DNA from: Epiperipatus broadwayi
Taxonomy: Eukaryota; Onychophora; Udeonychophora; Euonychophora; Peripatidae
Assembly: GCA_028023455.1 (NCBI GenBank)
Contig: JAQFVV010000508.1
Coordinates: 156,001 to 220,000 of the forward strand
DNA: 64,000 nucleotides
Reading direction: 5' to 3'
Position numbers and translations under genes: made by a program. The notes under the pieces are model-generated. The model was not told the origin of the DNA. It was given only the letters and a program-made list of their open reading frames with translations, and made no database searches. Positions 30,953-48,874 of the stretch are shown here, piece by piece. The first letter of the stretch is position 1, and every line of letters starts with the position of its first letter.

Positions 30953-33183
30953 GTTTATAACATATATGTACACAAATATTGTCTATAATTGTCATATTCA
31001 GTCTTGACTGTTATATAAATAGAAAAAAAAAATATTAAAACTATCTTATAATTGAAGTTTTGGTTAGGTCACGAAGTAAAGTATTACATTTTCTTAGTTT
31101 AATATATATCAATATATATATATACAAACTTATAAAAATGAAAAAAAAATATTTCAAATATTTTATTAAACAAAAATAATATATAAACAATTTTAATTGA
31201 CAGATAATACTGATCATCAAATAAAGTAATTGGTAAATTTGAAAAACAAAATAATTATATAAAAAATATTTATACAAAAATATCTTGTTGGTAATTAACT
31301 GAATGACTTTTTCAAAATAAATGTATAAAACACAGAACAACTTAAATCATTATTGGTAATGAGGTTTTGCACTTAATTAATCGCAGAAAGCTTTCAAAAT
31401 ATTAAATTAAATTAAAAGAATAACTAAGCTTTTTGGTCCTACCGTCAGAATATGTATTTATACCAAGGCCATGCAAGTTTAAATGAACTAAACATTTTGA
31501 ACAAGTGATCCATTTCTGAAAGAATAACTATTCTATCCAGGATGAGTTTGGCTAGAAATATTTTGTAGCTTTATGAGACCACACTAAAAAATATTAATTA
31601 CTTATCTTAGAAAATGACTGAATTCATGCCAGCAAATAAGTGAACCAAATTAAAATTGAATGCTATAACGTTTACAATATAAAGGATAAATCAATATCTA
31701 TGTGGATTTTATTAAAAAAAAAAAGAAATTATTTTAATTTGTTTGGATAAATCTGTCATTACAACAATTATATACATTTGTAAATTCATATGAATCTGCC
31801 ATTATCATATTTAAATGGAAAGTCATTTATCGTTAGATAATTATATCAAAATTGTATTATCTTCTTATCATATACATTTATATTTTAATTACAGGAATGA
31901 TATACAAATAGTAATAATATATTTTATAAATGCCTATATTGAAACTCAAAAGTACTTTTAGTGGGTGTAAATATCATTCTGTTATATTCCGAGATTAATT
32001 AATATATTTTTAACGTTAGTACATCGTCTTTAACGCTATCATATTTTTATTTATCAAAATTGTCTTCTTAATTTTATTTTATTACTATTTAACACTCTAT
32101 GAAGAATCATTGCTATATGATATAATGATTTTTACTTCCACTAAATTTAAATGGTTTTAAGTTGAAGTAGATTAAGAAATTGTTTTAAATTACTTTAGCC
32201 GTTTATTATAGTTATTTATAAAGCATATTATCAACATCATAATTTATTATTTTTATTACAACAATTAATCTATAACGAACACTTTATTGTATGGATGTAT
32301 ATATAAGGATGTGTGCTTGCAAAATATATATATATATTATCTGCTTAGTTTTAGTATAGTACATGTGTTAAATGAAGGAATTCTGTTTGTATTTAAATAG
32401 AATTACTTTTAAAAATAAATTTGGTTTTTAATCACTTAAATAAAATGTAAAAGCTAAAGTTAAAAAGAAAATATTACACACTAAAATTCCTTGTTCATAT
32501 GTGATTTTGCTTAAAACTTTGTCAGAATTATTTATTTGGTTTAAAATGTAAATTATTTCTTGCATTTTTATCTCAATAATTACCGTCCATAAATTATTAT
32601 TTATTTATTTATCATTTCATGGATTGATTATATATGTGATATAAATTTTTTTTGATTATTAATTCTTTAAGTTTTTTCTATTTTAAATGAGTTTGTTCCA
32701 GACATATTTATAGAACAGAATATTTAGGGTCTTCAGTAGTAGTGTGCACATTTTAGGCTAATCATGCAGAAATCATGTTTTTTTAATGATCTGAATAATT
32801 TTTGGTGCTGTAGTGTAAAGTAACATAAGAGAATTTGGTATGCAAAGCAACCACATATTATAAATATATTTGTTGTTATTCAAAGGAAGGTATTTATATA
32901 GCTAATTTATATTTGATTTTGCTTTTAATGCTGAACATGTGATTCAATATTTTTTTATAATTTGAATGATGATCACGATTATTATTAGGTTTCCTGCAAA
33001 ATCATAATTTATCTTTATTATGAATTTGTCACATTTAGATAACAATCTAATTGATGAAATTGAATGTGTGGTTATTTTTATCATTGCTACATTACTACAT
33101 TATTATCTACATCATGTATTATACATATAAATTGTGTACTTACAAGTGACTAATGGTAAGTGTCATGTGTTTAAAATCATGGA
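30953..33183. other. AT-rich region with no recognised gene
   Basis: Only low-complexity frames (Y/I/F/L/K-rich). No repeat family or RNA gene seen. Confidence 0.55.
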
Positions 33184-33201
33184 ATCATGGTACATCATAC
33201 A

Positions 33202-33594
33202 TCAATTTTTACACAATTCATTAATTTTTATATTGGCAACCTGGTTATTTATTAAATGTTGCTTTTCATTTTTCATTAATGTAGCTTCTTTAATTTTATG
33301 TTTATTATTATTACTTTCAATACACAAAATCTTAATTTTATTAAAATTAAAATCAAAACCATAATTACATGCTACATTATGATCAAAAAATACTAAAGTT
33401 GATATGTTATCATTTATAACATTCTCTTGTCTTGATTTTTGTACTTGTTTATATAGCAACAAATGCTCCTTTGATCTTTTTTCCAATGTACACTGAGATT
33501 CACCTATATATGCCTTTCCACAAACACAAAGGCATTTATATATTGCACAAATTTGATTTAAAATTCTACATCTATTCTTTGAATTATTTATCAA
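33202..33594 (-). pseudogene. PLE-3 GIY-YIG endonuclease domain
   Basis: 130 residues. AIYKCLCVCG corresponds to the GIY strand with the C-x-C pair, AYIGESQCTLEKRSKEH carries YIG, the Arg and the His, and HKIKEATL carries the catalytic Glu; IN...Q then closes the domain. All recognisable catalytic positions are present. It is separated by a frameshift from the linker ORF at 33605-33814, so the element is broken. The start is an internal Met, not a true initiation site. Confidence 0.75.
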
Positions 33595-33604
33595 TCTATT
33601 TAAA

Positions 33605-33814
33605 TTACGAGTGGTATAAAATGCGACTTGACATATATTTTTTATATATCTGTTTTATAAATTTCACTTGTTCATTGCAAGTAAATGCTATTGATATCCA
33701 AGTATAATTCATTTTATCAATATTTATAGCACTTAAAATAGTACTATTATTATTAATCTTAGTAACAATATTATAAATTGATTTATGATCATATCCAATA
33801 TTTAATAAATCCAT
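33605..33814 (-). pseudogene. PLE-3 linker fragment
   Basis: 69 residues reading LLNIGYDHKSIYNIV to NEQVKFIKQIYKK, equivalent to PLE-1 residues ~153-205. Upstream the same frame extends to about 33959, and the downstream join to the GIY-YIG domain is frameshifted. Confidence 0.7.
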
Positions 33815-33959
33815 TGTAAATACATTTATGTTACTTATTTTATCAGAATTATATTTACATAACTTATTATTCCTAAATAAAAATGATTTTAAACCAGATA
33901 ATTTATGTATTATTGGTACATTTGAATACCAAAGAATATAACCTCTTCTTTCAATTTGT

Positions 33960-34440
33960 TGTTATATAAATGAGTACAAAAATTAAGACAAGAGAATGCT
34001 AGAAATGATGACATATCACCTTCAGTATTTTTTGATCATAATGTAATGTGTAATTATGGTTTTGATTTTGATTTTAATAAAGATAAAATTTTGTGGATTG
34101 AAAGAAATAATAATAAACATAAAATTAAAGAAGCTATGTTAATAAAAAATGAAAAGCAACATTTGATAAATAGACAGGTTGCCAATATAAAAATAATGAA
34201 TTGTGGGAAAATTGATGTATGACATAATTCTTTTTGTTTACATTTGTAACATTTTTTTGTAGTACAATTTGAATCTAGTTGATAATGACTATATAGATAG
34301 TTGAAAGTACTTTTATTAAATTATGGTATATATTTGTTTTTAAAATATTTTTTACTGAATTAATTATTGTATTGTTTTGAATAATTATATATATTTTATT
34401 ATAAATGGAATACAGACATTGATTAATATATATATATATA
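33960..34440 (+). mobile_element. PLE-3 right piece: 3' end, forward orientation
   Basis: Starts inside the GIY-YIG domain (YK-V-QK... then VFFDHNVMCNYGFDFDF, KHKIKEAML, LINRQVANIK) and ends with a stop near 34202. The 3' UTR ends ACAGACATTGATTAA(TA)n at 34415-34440. No YIG core is left. It pairs with 33195-33459 as an inverted repeat of ~260 bp. Confidence 0.8.
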
Positions 34441-39340
<4,900 letters not shown>

Positions 39341-39468
39341 CAAAACTACCCTAAATCCAAAATTCAACCAGACCAGCATAAAAATAATATTAAAACACAA
39401 GCAAAGGTTTCACTGCTACAAGAAGACTTCTCAAGTGTAAAGAACTACAAAAACTACACATACATATA

Positions 39469-39780
39469 ATATTAAAATTACCTACAAATCCATTCACTTC
39501 CCACCCACCCTTAATATTAAAAGAACTCTTAGATAAGTTAATTGCTTCAGAATAATAAATTTTCAATAATAAAGATTCTTTAATTTTTTTTTTTTGATTT
39601 CATTTATCTCAAAGAAGACAACCTTAGGTTCATCAAAATGAATAGTGTGGCCTGTATACTCTACTTTTATGAACCTTAATTCTATCATTTAAACTCAAAC
39701 TACTCTGACCTATGTAAACCTTCTTACAAAATAAACAAATAAAAGAAATAGATATTATTTAGACAGGAGGCAACATTTTA
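39469..39780 (-). mobile_element. PLE-4 left piece: inverted 3' fragment
   Basis: Minus strand reads KKVYIGQSSLSLNDRIKVHKSRV, then RPHYSFDEPKVVFFE and the 3' UTR. It matches 41560-41880 in inverted orientation. It keeps the Arg of the GIY-YIG motif (N-D-R-I-K-V-H), which the right copy has changed to Lys. It also lacks a stretch of roughly 60 bp, with AAAT and TA repeats, that the right copy has at about 41626-41690. Confidence 0.8.
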
Positions 39781-39803
39781 ATTATTTAATTTCGAATTTT
39801 TTT

Positions 39804-40743
39804 ATGAGACAATTTAGACAGAATAGGTCAAATTTCTATTGTAAAAAATATGAAAGAAAATTAAAGTGGTTGTTTGGGATAGTTAATAAAATTTTTTGTA
39901 GTGATAAAAAGTATGAGAATAATGTCACTGAGGATAGAGTTGTTAATCTTTCTGATTTGAAGTTAAATGATAGAGAATTAGATATTCTTGATAAAGGCCC
40001 TAATTTTGTTCCATTTCATTAAAAAAATATAGTTTTTGATACAATTTTGTCTATTGAATCTACTAATTTGAGTGATGAGCAGACAGTTGGAATTCAATCG
40101 ATTTTGAATAAAAGTTTAAAAAGGAAATAAAAAATTGCTATTAATCCTGCAGAGATTAAACATCTAAAGAACAGGTTAATGGCCAATGATGTAATCATTT
40201 CTCATGAAGACAAAACTGGTAGGTTTGTCATTATGAAAGGAGAAGAATTCAAAGAGAAAATGGATAGAGAATTAAATAATGATAAAAATAAGTTTTTAGA
40301 TAATGATCTAGGTAATTTGATTAAAAGAAAATTGATAGATATTATGAAGAAAATGGTTAATTTAAAATTTTTTAATAGACTATATTATTTAAAGTGCTTT
40401 CCTAATGATTTCACATCTGCTAAGATGTTTGTAAATATTAAGATTCATAAAGATGGTTTTCCTTTAAGATTTATCTTTGATTTTACAGGTAGTATTGTAG
40501 AGGGTATTTCTAGATTTTTGAATAGTTTTTTAAAACAATTTGTTGATTTTGGTCATTACACAGTTTCTTCTTCTTTTGAGGCTTTTGATAAGATTAATAA
40601 TTTTAAAATGGAAAGTAATTGGATATTTGGAAGTTTAGATATTGAAAATATGTATCAGTCTGTTAATAGGTTAAGCAGTATTGATGTTATTATCTCTGTA
40701 TTGATTAAGAAAAGTTCTTTATCAAATATAAAATTAAGGTAAT
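39804..40743 (+). pseudogene. PLE-4 N-terminal region and RT fingers/palm (first half)
   Basis: 39804-40022 encodes a basic N-terminal segment ending DKGPNFVP, like the L-S-K-G-x-x-F-x-P block before PLE RTs. After two stops, 40179-40742 reads DVIISHEDKTGRFVIM, equivalent to the PLE-specific D-K-G block, then KMFVNIKIHKDGFPLRFIF (RT motif 2-like) and SLDIENMYQSV at about residues 150-160 of this piece. That block is RT motif A with its catalytic Asp. The frame then stops at 40741. Residues and order match Penelope RT; the stops make it inactive. Confidence 0.75.
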
Positions 40744-40756
40744 TAAAGATATTTTT

Positions 40757-41044
40757 TTGTTATTGGAAGATTCTATGTGTTTTACTTATAAAGGTAATTT
40801 TTATAAGATTAAGGAAGGGTGGATAATAGGTTATATTATTTCTCTTTTAGTATGTTCAGTTTATATTAGTTATATGGAAAAGGAAATTATTATTAAAAAT
40901 AATTGTTTATATGTAAAGTTATTTGTCAGATATGTTGATGATTATTTATTTGTAGTTGAGAATGATAAATGGAAGGAATTTGTAAATGAGTTTAATTGTT
41001 TTGATCCTTTTATAAAATTTGTGTTAGAAGGAGGGGGGGGTTAG
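40757..41044 (+). pseudogene. PLE-4 RT second half
   Basis: Reads YKGNFYKIKEGWIIGYIISLLVCSVYI, the motif B region with the G-x-P-M-G signature degraded, then VRYVDDYLF, the intact catalytic motif C. A G-rich run (about 41032-41041) precedes the stop. It connects by one frameshift to the preceding part at about 40743 and to LDFGKLKFLDLLVIRN after 41044. Confidence 0.75.
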
Positions 41045-41800
41045 ATTTTGGTAAGTTAAAATTTTTAGATCTTTTGGTAATTAGAAATTTAAAAAACTAA
41101 TTGTTTATTGTGTAGTCATTTACCTAAAAGTAAATAATTAATATCTATAATTAAACCTGATAGCTATCAGTCTGTACCTCATAAAGTAGCTGCTTTAAGG
41201 AATTATTATCATAGGAATATTAAATTAAATAATTCTAGTGGGGTAGCTTTGTTTCAGAAATATCAATAATATATAGATTACTTGAGTGTTGGTTACTCTG
41301 ATAAATTTGTTAAAATTATTTTATTTAATAGTAATATTTGTAAGGTTGTAAAGGTTAAAGAAAAATATGATTTTATTTCCTTGCCATTTAAATTGTCTTC
41401 TTATAAAATTGTATGTAGACATAGTAAATTGTTTGGAAATATGAAAATTTTTGGAAAAGCGGTGTTACATTGAATAATTTATTAAATAATACAAAAGAAA
41501 TTTTTGACAGAAAGACTATTCCTGGTGTAGTATATTTTATCCCTTGTTTATTTCGTAAGAAGGTTTACATAGGTCAGAGTAGTTTTTGTTTAAATGAAAA
41601 AATAAAGGTTCATAAAAGTAGAGTTAAATAAATAAATAAATAAATATATATATATATTAGTTCTGCTTTGTATGTCCATGAAAAAGATACAGGCCACACT
41701 AATCATTTTGATGAAGCTAAGGTTGTCTTTTTTGAGAGAAATGAAATCAAAAGAAGAATTAAATAATCTTTATTATTGAAAATTTATTATTCTGAAGCAA
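41045..41800 (+). pseudogene. PLE-4 linker and GIY-YIG endonuclease
   Basis: Pieces read VPHKVAALRNYYHRN (linker), YDFISLPFKL (41282-41473 ORF), then VVYFIPCLFRKKVYIGQSSF near 41530-41590 with Y and YIG. NEKIKVHK follows, with Lys where the catalytic Arg is expected, then SALYVHEKDTGHTNHF and EIKRRIK with a stop in place of the E-A that follows in the family. An AAAT/TA expansion at about 41630-41656 interrupts the domain. Confidence 0.75.
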
Positions 41801-41850
41801 TCAATTTATTTAAGAGTTCTTTTAATATTAAGGGTGGATGGGAAGTGAAT

Positions 41851-41945
41851 GGATTTGTAGGTAATTTTAATAATATATATATATATATTGTAATGGTCAC
41901 TGTAGGTAATTTTAATAATATATATATATATATTGTAATGGTCAC
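41851..41945. repeat. Two tandem 45-bp units spanning the PLE-4 3' end
   Basis: Unit GTAGGTAATTTTAATAATAT + (TA)n + TTGTAATGGTCACT occurs twice, starting at about 41858 and 41902. It spans the boundary between PLE 3' sequence and the flank, so it arose after or during insertion. Confidence 0.8.
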
Positions 41946-44775
41946 TCAGTCTACCCTTGAACATGGAAGGCACCACCACATCAAAATTGGATAGTGATGA
42001 TGGTTTCCAGTGACTAGACCCATGGAGACAGCAAGTGGTTTTAACTATTGTTCAGGCAATTGAGAAAATGAAACACATAGACAAACTTCAGCTAAAATAA
42101 TTTAAACTAATTTGACAATTTTATCAAATTCAATAATCAAACTAAAGTAAATCTATAAAACAGAATACAAAAGTTTGACCTAGATTTTTATAAGCATATT
42201 CCTCAGAAAGTGCATATGAGTTCTGCAAATATTAAAACATTAGATGCCCTTCTGAAAAGTTCATTTATTCACCTACTATTTAAAATGAAATGAATAATAT
42301 ATCCCTGCTGGAAATTTATAAAATAGCAACAATTTTTGTTTCCTAATTTAGAGATAAAAAATAATATGTTGTAGGAAATCAATGAAACAACACCAGCAAG
42401 TATTTCTTAACCTGGAATAATGCATTGAAACTAAAAACATCATATTGCTGGTAGGACAGCTCATGATGTACCATGTTTAAGGAAATTCATCATTGACTTC
42501 ACATACAATATTATCAATCTTACATAATCTGAAGATGACACAAAATCTCCAACTTCAGAAAAACTAGAATAACAAACATAAAACCACTGGCCAAAAGATT
42601 AGTGGTTTGCAAGAAGTGCAAACCTATTAACTCAAATTAATTATTAGAAGGTAAAATAAGGACCAGTGAGCAACCTGAAATTACAAAGGTCTCCCAAAGC
42701 ATTTAGCAAGGGTTAGTAATAAAACAAAAAATATAAGGTCGAGTAAGCATATCAAATATAATCTCACAATACCCTCCCTGATAAATAAAATTGAAAATAA
42801 ACTTGGAATCTTCAAACTGAGATTCCAATACTCACTATAAATGCAAAGAAAAGCAAATATATACAATAAATATGAGATTAAATAACTATTAAATCTGTAT
42901 ATGTCAGATTTATTTTTAGATTAAGTGGATATTTTAAATAGAGATTTATATAGCCTGGCAAGAATAAGAAATATTTCATCTTATAGTAAAACAGAGTCAA
43001 CTGAGATTTTCAAGGAGTGTGCACAGTTATTTTGAGTTCAAGTTTTCAGGTATCTTCATTTATTCATTGCAGCAAGTGTAGAGGCATATTTTGGGATTCT
43101 TTTTACTTCAGACTTTCATGGCATGATGGAAGAACAGCTTAGAATCAGAAGTCCATCCTTAGGTAAGTTAGCATGACATGTTGTAAGTTTGAATAAACTT
43201 AGATTTATCAGAATTAAATCAATCACTTTCAAGCAGCATTAGCTTTGTCAAGCCGATAATAATTGTCTGAAATTTTTTGGGTTATTTATATCCTCTCTCT
43301 CTTCCATGCAAATTTTCTTGTTTTTCAATTATAAGCCTTAGCTTCTATCAAATCTCTATCTCCTGCTCAACCTTAATTAAGAATTCTAACCAGGGATTAT
43401 CTTATAGAAAAACAACAACACAAAATTAAATCTCCATTTTTAAAACTGAACTAAAAATGGATTGTAATTAAAATAAAAGAAACAGGATTGCAATTAACTT
43501 TCCAAAATTAAAATCTTTCTTAAAAAAAACAAAGATTAAATCTTTTAACTCAAAATGTTTTTACTATTTGAATTTTTAATTAAAACAGACATCAGAAGAA
43601 ACTTATTTTAAACGAACAAAATAAAATTTGTTGAAGATGAAATTTAAGATTACAGAATTTTACAATATAGCTGTGTATGTGAGCTATATCCTATAGACTT
43701 TTAAATAACTTGATAAAAATAAAACTTAGTTTTAATTTTGCAAAAGGATCTTTAAATCAAAGAAAAACTCTGGTTCAATATATATCCTGAAGTAAATATT
43801 TTCATGGATTAATATTATTATAAAGAATAAAAATGAGGGGCTTATATTCATGTACACAGAAATAAAATTTTTAGCATTTGGTGTTACAAAGAAATGATCA
43901 ATTACTACTAATTCATAATTCTTAAATTTAGATACTCAACTTAGGGCATAGCACATATTTGATATCACAAGAGGATCTTAAATAAATCATATTTACATTA
44001 TAAAAACAATTTTGGAGAAATTCTGATCCATTCTATAGTTTTCTCAAATATATAAATATTTCTCCAATGGTATAAATTTAAATAAATAGTACATTCAGTT
44101 TTCCATTAAAGATTAAACATAAAAAGAATTCTGATCAAATATATTATATGTCATCCAAAATATTACTATCTATTGTATGAAGCCATATATGCAAATGAAA
44201 TTTTGTGAAAGTCTCCTACTCTTCACTTATGTGCTATATATATATATATATATATTCTAACCTCCCCCACCGCTCGTCCTCTCTAAATTTATATACTATG
44301 TTTAAATTCCGGGTTCTAGCTCAGTTACCAACTAAATAAATGAAATATCCAGCATTAATTAAAATGATTACTAGCTCTAATTTTTAAAATACAAATACGG
44401 TTCAATTTTTAAAATGAATTAACAAATATTTACTATTTTCATGAGACATGGAGTGACGATACGGGGAACGAGATAGACTACATTGAGATATTATCCACAT
44501 GATACTATCTCAATGGCATAAGAACACTATTCCCCCTTTTTACTATACCAAATAACTAACTTATAGTATTCTTACGACTTTCTAATCTCTTTTCACTACG
44601 ATTAAAATAATAATCATATCTTAATATTCTTTATAATAAGAATCTAACTCAATTAAATAAAATAAATAAAATCTCAGGTTCATTAATTGTATTCTAACTG
44701 ATTTAAAATTACGGTAGTAAACTATGAGAAGGGAATTTTATGTCATAATTCACTACACAGCAACTAACAATAATA

Positions 44776-44822
<47 letters not shown>

Positions 44823-47800
44823 CAATAATATAATATAATCTTATTTCTTCCTAAATGAAATAAATAAATACGTACGTGGTAGTATTTTAATAATCTGACT
44901 ACAGAATATGTGTGGCAACATTAGCATATAAGTTAATTTAATATTGTGGCAACCGACTTATGACCAATAAATAATATAAAATTATGATCTTTTAATTTTT
45001 AACATACCAATAAATTCTCAAAATTATTATAACACTTTTATGTTTACCTTCTGTGCAAAAACTATATGTCTGTTTCAATTATAAATGTATCGTGATATTA
45101 TGCATCCATGTGGAGAAATAACAACGAAGACACAAAACTTTAAAATAAATTTACAACAAAGTTTATTAATAACATAAACAAATAACAATATTTTACATTA
45201 TGTACATTGGATATCCTTACTCTCCTATCATGACTTAGTTTCCTAGTTTATAAAAAATCAAAATCAAACTTCTATTTTATTTTCCTAGTTAACTCTTATC
45301 TTTTAGATGCTTAAGAAAATACAGTATTATTATTATTGGATTTCTTATTATGGTTAGCTTGTTACAAAATGCATTTCTCATATGATTCTCATTAACACTT
45401 TGTATCCCTACTATTATTAAAATTATATTTTTACAAAAATTACATTCGTAGTAAAATTCTACAAAACAATAAAATTCTAGTTTTACATTAGTTGTATGGA
45501 ATCCTACAGCTTCAAAAAACATTCTTATACATTCGGTATTAAGTTTTATTGTTCATTATCCGATGTTTATTAATCTAATATACTCATTCAAGCCTTACTT
45601 CGGATGATAATTACAACTATTAACATACCATGCACAAATATATGTTTATTACACATTATTGAATTATTTTCTTAATAAATATGCAATATTTATTTTCTAA
45701 ATACTATTTAAAACATTCAAATTTTATTATCACTTATAAAAAAAAAAACTTTGTTTAGATTTCTCTTTTTTTTTTAAATCTTATATTTATATCCGAATTA
45801 ATTTTAAACTGTATTATATGATTCTTTCTCTCTTTATGATATTCTGGACTTTCAATTTTAAAATTACACAATTCTATACATTCCAGCAAATAAACTATTC
45901 TTACATAAACGATAACATATCTTCAATTCTATTTTATTCATTATTTCTTTAAAATATTTCTCTGACGATGCAGATTCACGAAACAAGGATAGCGAAGATA
46001 GATGCATAGGATCAAAATATAACTAGATTATTACTCATCATAAACCTTGACAATAATGGCACAGTGAATTAAAAGACACTATAGAGGAGTGACCTTTACC
46101 TGTCTACCAACCTCTATTATAGGAATGATGCTAAAGCTATTTCTTCAGCTTTATTATAACATCAAAAAGTTTAAAGATATGTAAAAACACTGTCCAAACT
46201 ATATGTGTTCAGTCATAGGACTTAGTTAACTATACTGAAATCACACAAACTAACTATGATCCAAATACTTTATTTTTCCTATTTCTTAACAAAAACATCA
46301 TCTTGGTTTCCTCTCCACTAGTACTACCAAGTCACTATCCGATCTTATTTCTCAAGATTTTTCTATACGGTACATCGACAAATTCCTATCTGCATTTCTA
46401 ACAATAATAAATTTCATTTATTTCAAACTATTCCGCTGTTCTTTAAGAAAATATTTTTACTACTTTCCTCGTATATTTTATCATATACAAACTATTTTAA
46501 AATATCTGAATACTTTATCATATGAAAGTTCAAAATAATCACACAATTGTTCTGTCGAATTATATTATTAATATACTTTAAATAACTTATTGCATGCATA
46601 TTCAAAATTACTCCTATCTCATAATATGTTAAAAAATGTTGTATATAATGTGTACATATAATTTAAACTTTCACACCTCATTCTTAATCAATAGATGATC
46701 TTAAAATATATATATATATTATGCATTATAAATAAATATCAAAATTACCAAACGATCTTTATCTTCTCGATCGCGTTCTGTAGGCTTCACCATCCCATTG
46801 ATTCTTGTAGATATAAAACTTCCATACATACACTTTATTTTTAAAACAATATTTCTATCATTCTATTAAGCTATTATATTTAATTTTTTAATATTACTAA
46901 AATTATGTTTATATGTTTTCCCTAATCTCACATAGCATTTTATATTTTAAAATAAATTAGTAAAAAATATTTAAACTATATTTACGGTACTTCTTCATTG
47001 AATTTTCTTGAAAATCGTTCATATTAAAGCTAAAAAATATATATATATATTATTTCTTCTTCAGTCACTTAATGTTCTATTTTAAGGCAAAACAATTATT
47101 ACTCTGTTTAATAAATATTCATAGATGACAATCCTTGGTTTTCATAATATTGAACACAATTATTAATTCTGATATTCTCTTCTAATATTGTCTGCTAGTA
47201 TTTTCCCGCGCGACTTTTACAATGCATCCTCTGGGTACTTTTATTTAAATATTCAGTAAATTTTTCTGTTTTCCTGGATCCATTTTCATTAAGTAATTTA
47301 ATTTTATATTTTTCAAATCAAGCATTTCCTCCAATGAATATTTTATAATATTTTTTTTTTTAATTCTTCTTAGATAAAGTTTTTCTGTTCTTTTCCATAA
47401 GCCACATAATAGCACTTTCATATTATTATATAACTTTTTTCTTTATGTAAAATTCTGATACTATATTTTTGTACTGTCTTTTTTTAACAGATAAACATTC
47501 TTTTTTCATTATACTTTTACATAATTTTCTTTATAATAAAACCGCATCTTACATTTTTCCATAGAGAAGAATAACAAAACAACTTCAAAGTAGCCTTATA
47601 AAATTATGCGTCATAATTTTTTCATGACGGCAAGTAACTTCTCTTTTAAGTTTTCATATAGCGTCCCAATTATATTTCTTTGAGTGACAATAATAAGTTT
47701 CTGGTTGAGCATAAATAAAGCTGTATTAAGGCACTTTCCAAATAATTTTTCCTCAGCAATATTTTTAGATATTTTTCTTTGTACTTCTATTTTATTGTAT

Positions 47801-48874
47801 GGTTTTGGTTAAACTCGAATAAAATATCCTGGTAAGATAACTTTTAAAATTAGCAATCCATATAGAGGCAGTCAAAATATATTATATGTTACAAAAGAAC
47901 TTTTAAAATAAATACCAAATTTTAAATTTATATCACTTTTCCAGCTACGGTGTTATCAGCTAAAAAATATGTTACTTTCTCTTTCACTTACACATTACTT
48001 CTCCTCCCCGCTCCATCTAATTCTTATATTTTGTCTGCTAAATTATCCCCATTGATTGGTTAATGACTTTATTTTAGCCCGAACAAATTTACACATTTAG
48101 TTTTATAACAGACTAGACTTTTAAAATAAAGAATTGATGATGTCATGTCTTAAAATATTACTTAGAATATATTTTTTAACTCAATTATAATTTTATCAAA
48201 ATCATTTAAACTTTTAAAATAATTATTAAATAATATTTAATATTTCAACTTTTACTTTAAGGATCGATGGCAATCACATTTAGTTTCCTAATTCACAAAA
48301 TTTATTATTATTCTAACAAGCATGTGTGAAGGTATATAATATACAGTCACATGTTTATTAACTTTATCAAATGATTTTTTTATTTACGTCTCGGTCTAAA
48401 TTACCAAAACTGATATATTTTTATAAAAAATTTGGAAAATAATTTTAAAATATTGAACTAAATATAATTCTCACCATCTTAAAGTTTATTTTAAAATAGA
48501 CTCTATTAAATTTGACTATTAAATATAATTATACACTACATATAGCATTTATTTAATTTATTAGTTTTAAAATATTATACTCAAATTATTAATATACTTT
48601 TAACTATTTATAGCTGTATTATTTTATATGGCCAGCTTTTACAACCATAAGCAAGGATGTAATTAAGCTTTATTTAACTGTTTTCTCTTAAATAATCTAT
48701 TACATTTTTATATACCAGGTATTTTCAGCTTTAAATTGTACTATAAAATCTAATTATCCTACTATTATTTATATATCCTATAAATATAACTTAAAATTTA
48801 AAATTTTTTTTTTAGTAATTGACCTTTCTACCTTATTATGACCTATAGATAAGGGCACAATATATATATATATA
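41946..48874. other. Long AT-rich region with no recognised gene
   Basis: No domain, RNA gene or repeat family recognised over ~6.9 kb. Small features: (TA)n at 44235-44256 followed by TTCTAACC, AAT repeats at 44766-44820, (TA)n at 46705-46718 and 47037-47050. The first ~100 bp (41940-42060) are less AT-rich and could be the edge of another repeat. Confidence 0.5.

Larger units (their letters stand above)
33184..33959 (-). mobile_element. PLE-3 left piece: RT-endonuclease linker and GIY-YIG, reverse orientation
   Basis: The minus strand reads QIERRGYILWYSNVP, LSGLKSFLFRNNKLCKYN and MDLLNIGYDHKSIYNIV (matching the PLE-1 linker), then NEQVKFIKQIYKK, a frameshift near 33600, and the GIY-YIG part. 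The innermost cut is at about 33959. The outer part (33195-33459) forms an inverted repeat with 33960-34219. Confidence 0.8.
39785..41940 (+). mobile_element. PLE-4 right piece: nearly complete Penelope-like element
   Basis: From ~39804 to ~41860 the plus strand reads through the whole protein in broken frames: N-terminal region, RT motifs, linker, GIY-YIG and a 3' UTR. The 3' end meets a 45-bp tandem repeat with (TA)n. It is the only copy in the window that keeps the RT N-terminal part. Stops at about 40019, 40126, 40741, 41042 and 41473 and near 41630 inactivate it. Confidence 0.85.

Noticed and set aside
31041-31340. 99-codon minus-strand ORF, very hydrophobic
   Set aside because: F/I/Y/L/K composition is that of random AT-rich DNA; no motif or conserved relative in the window.
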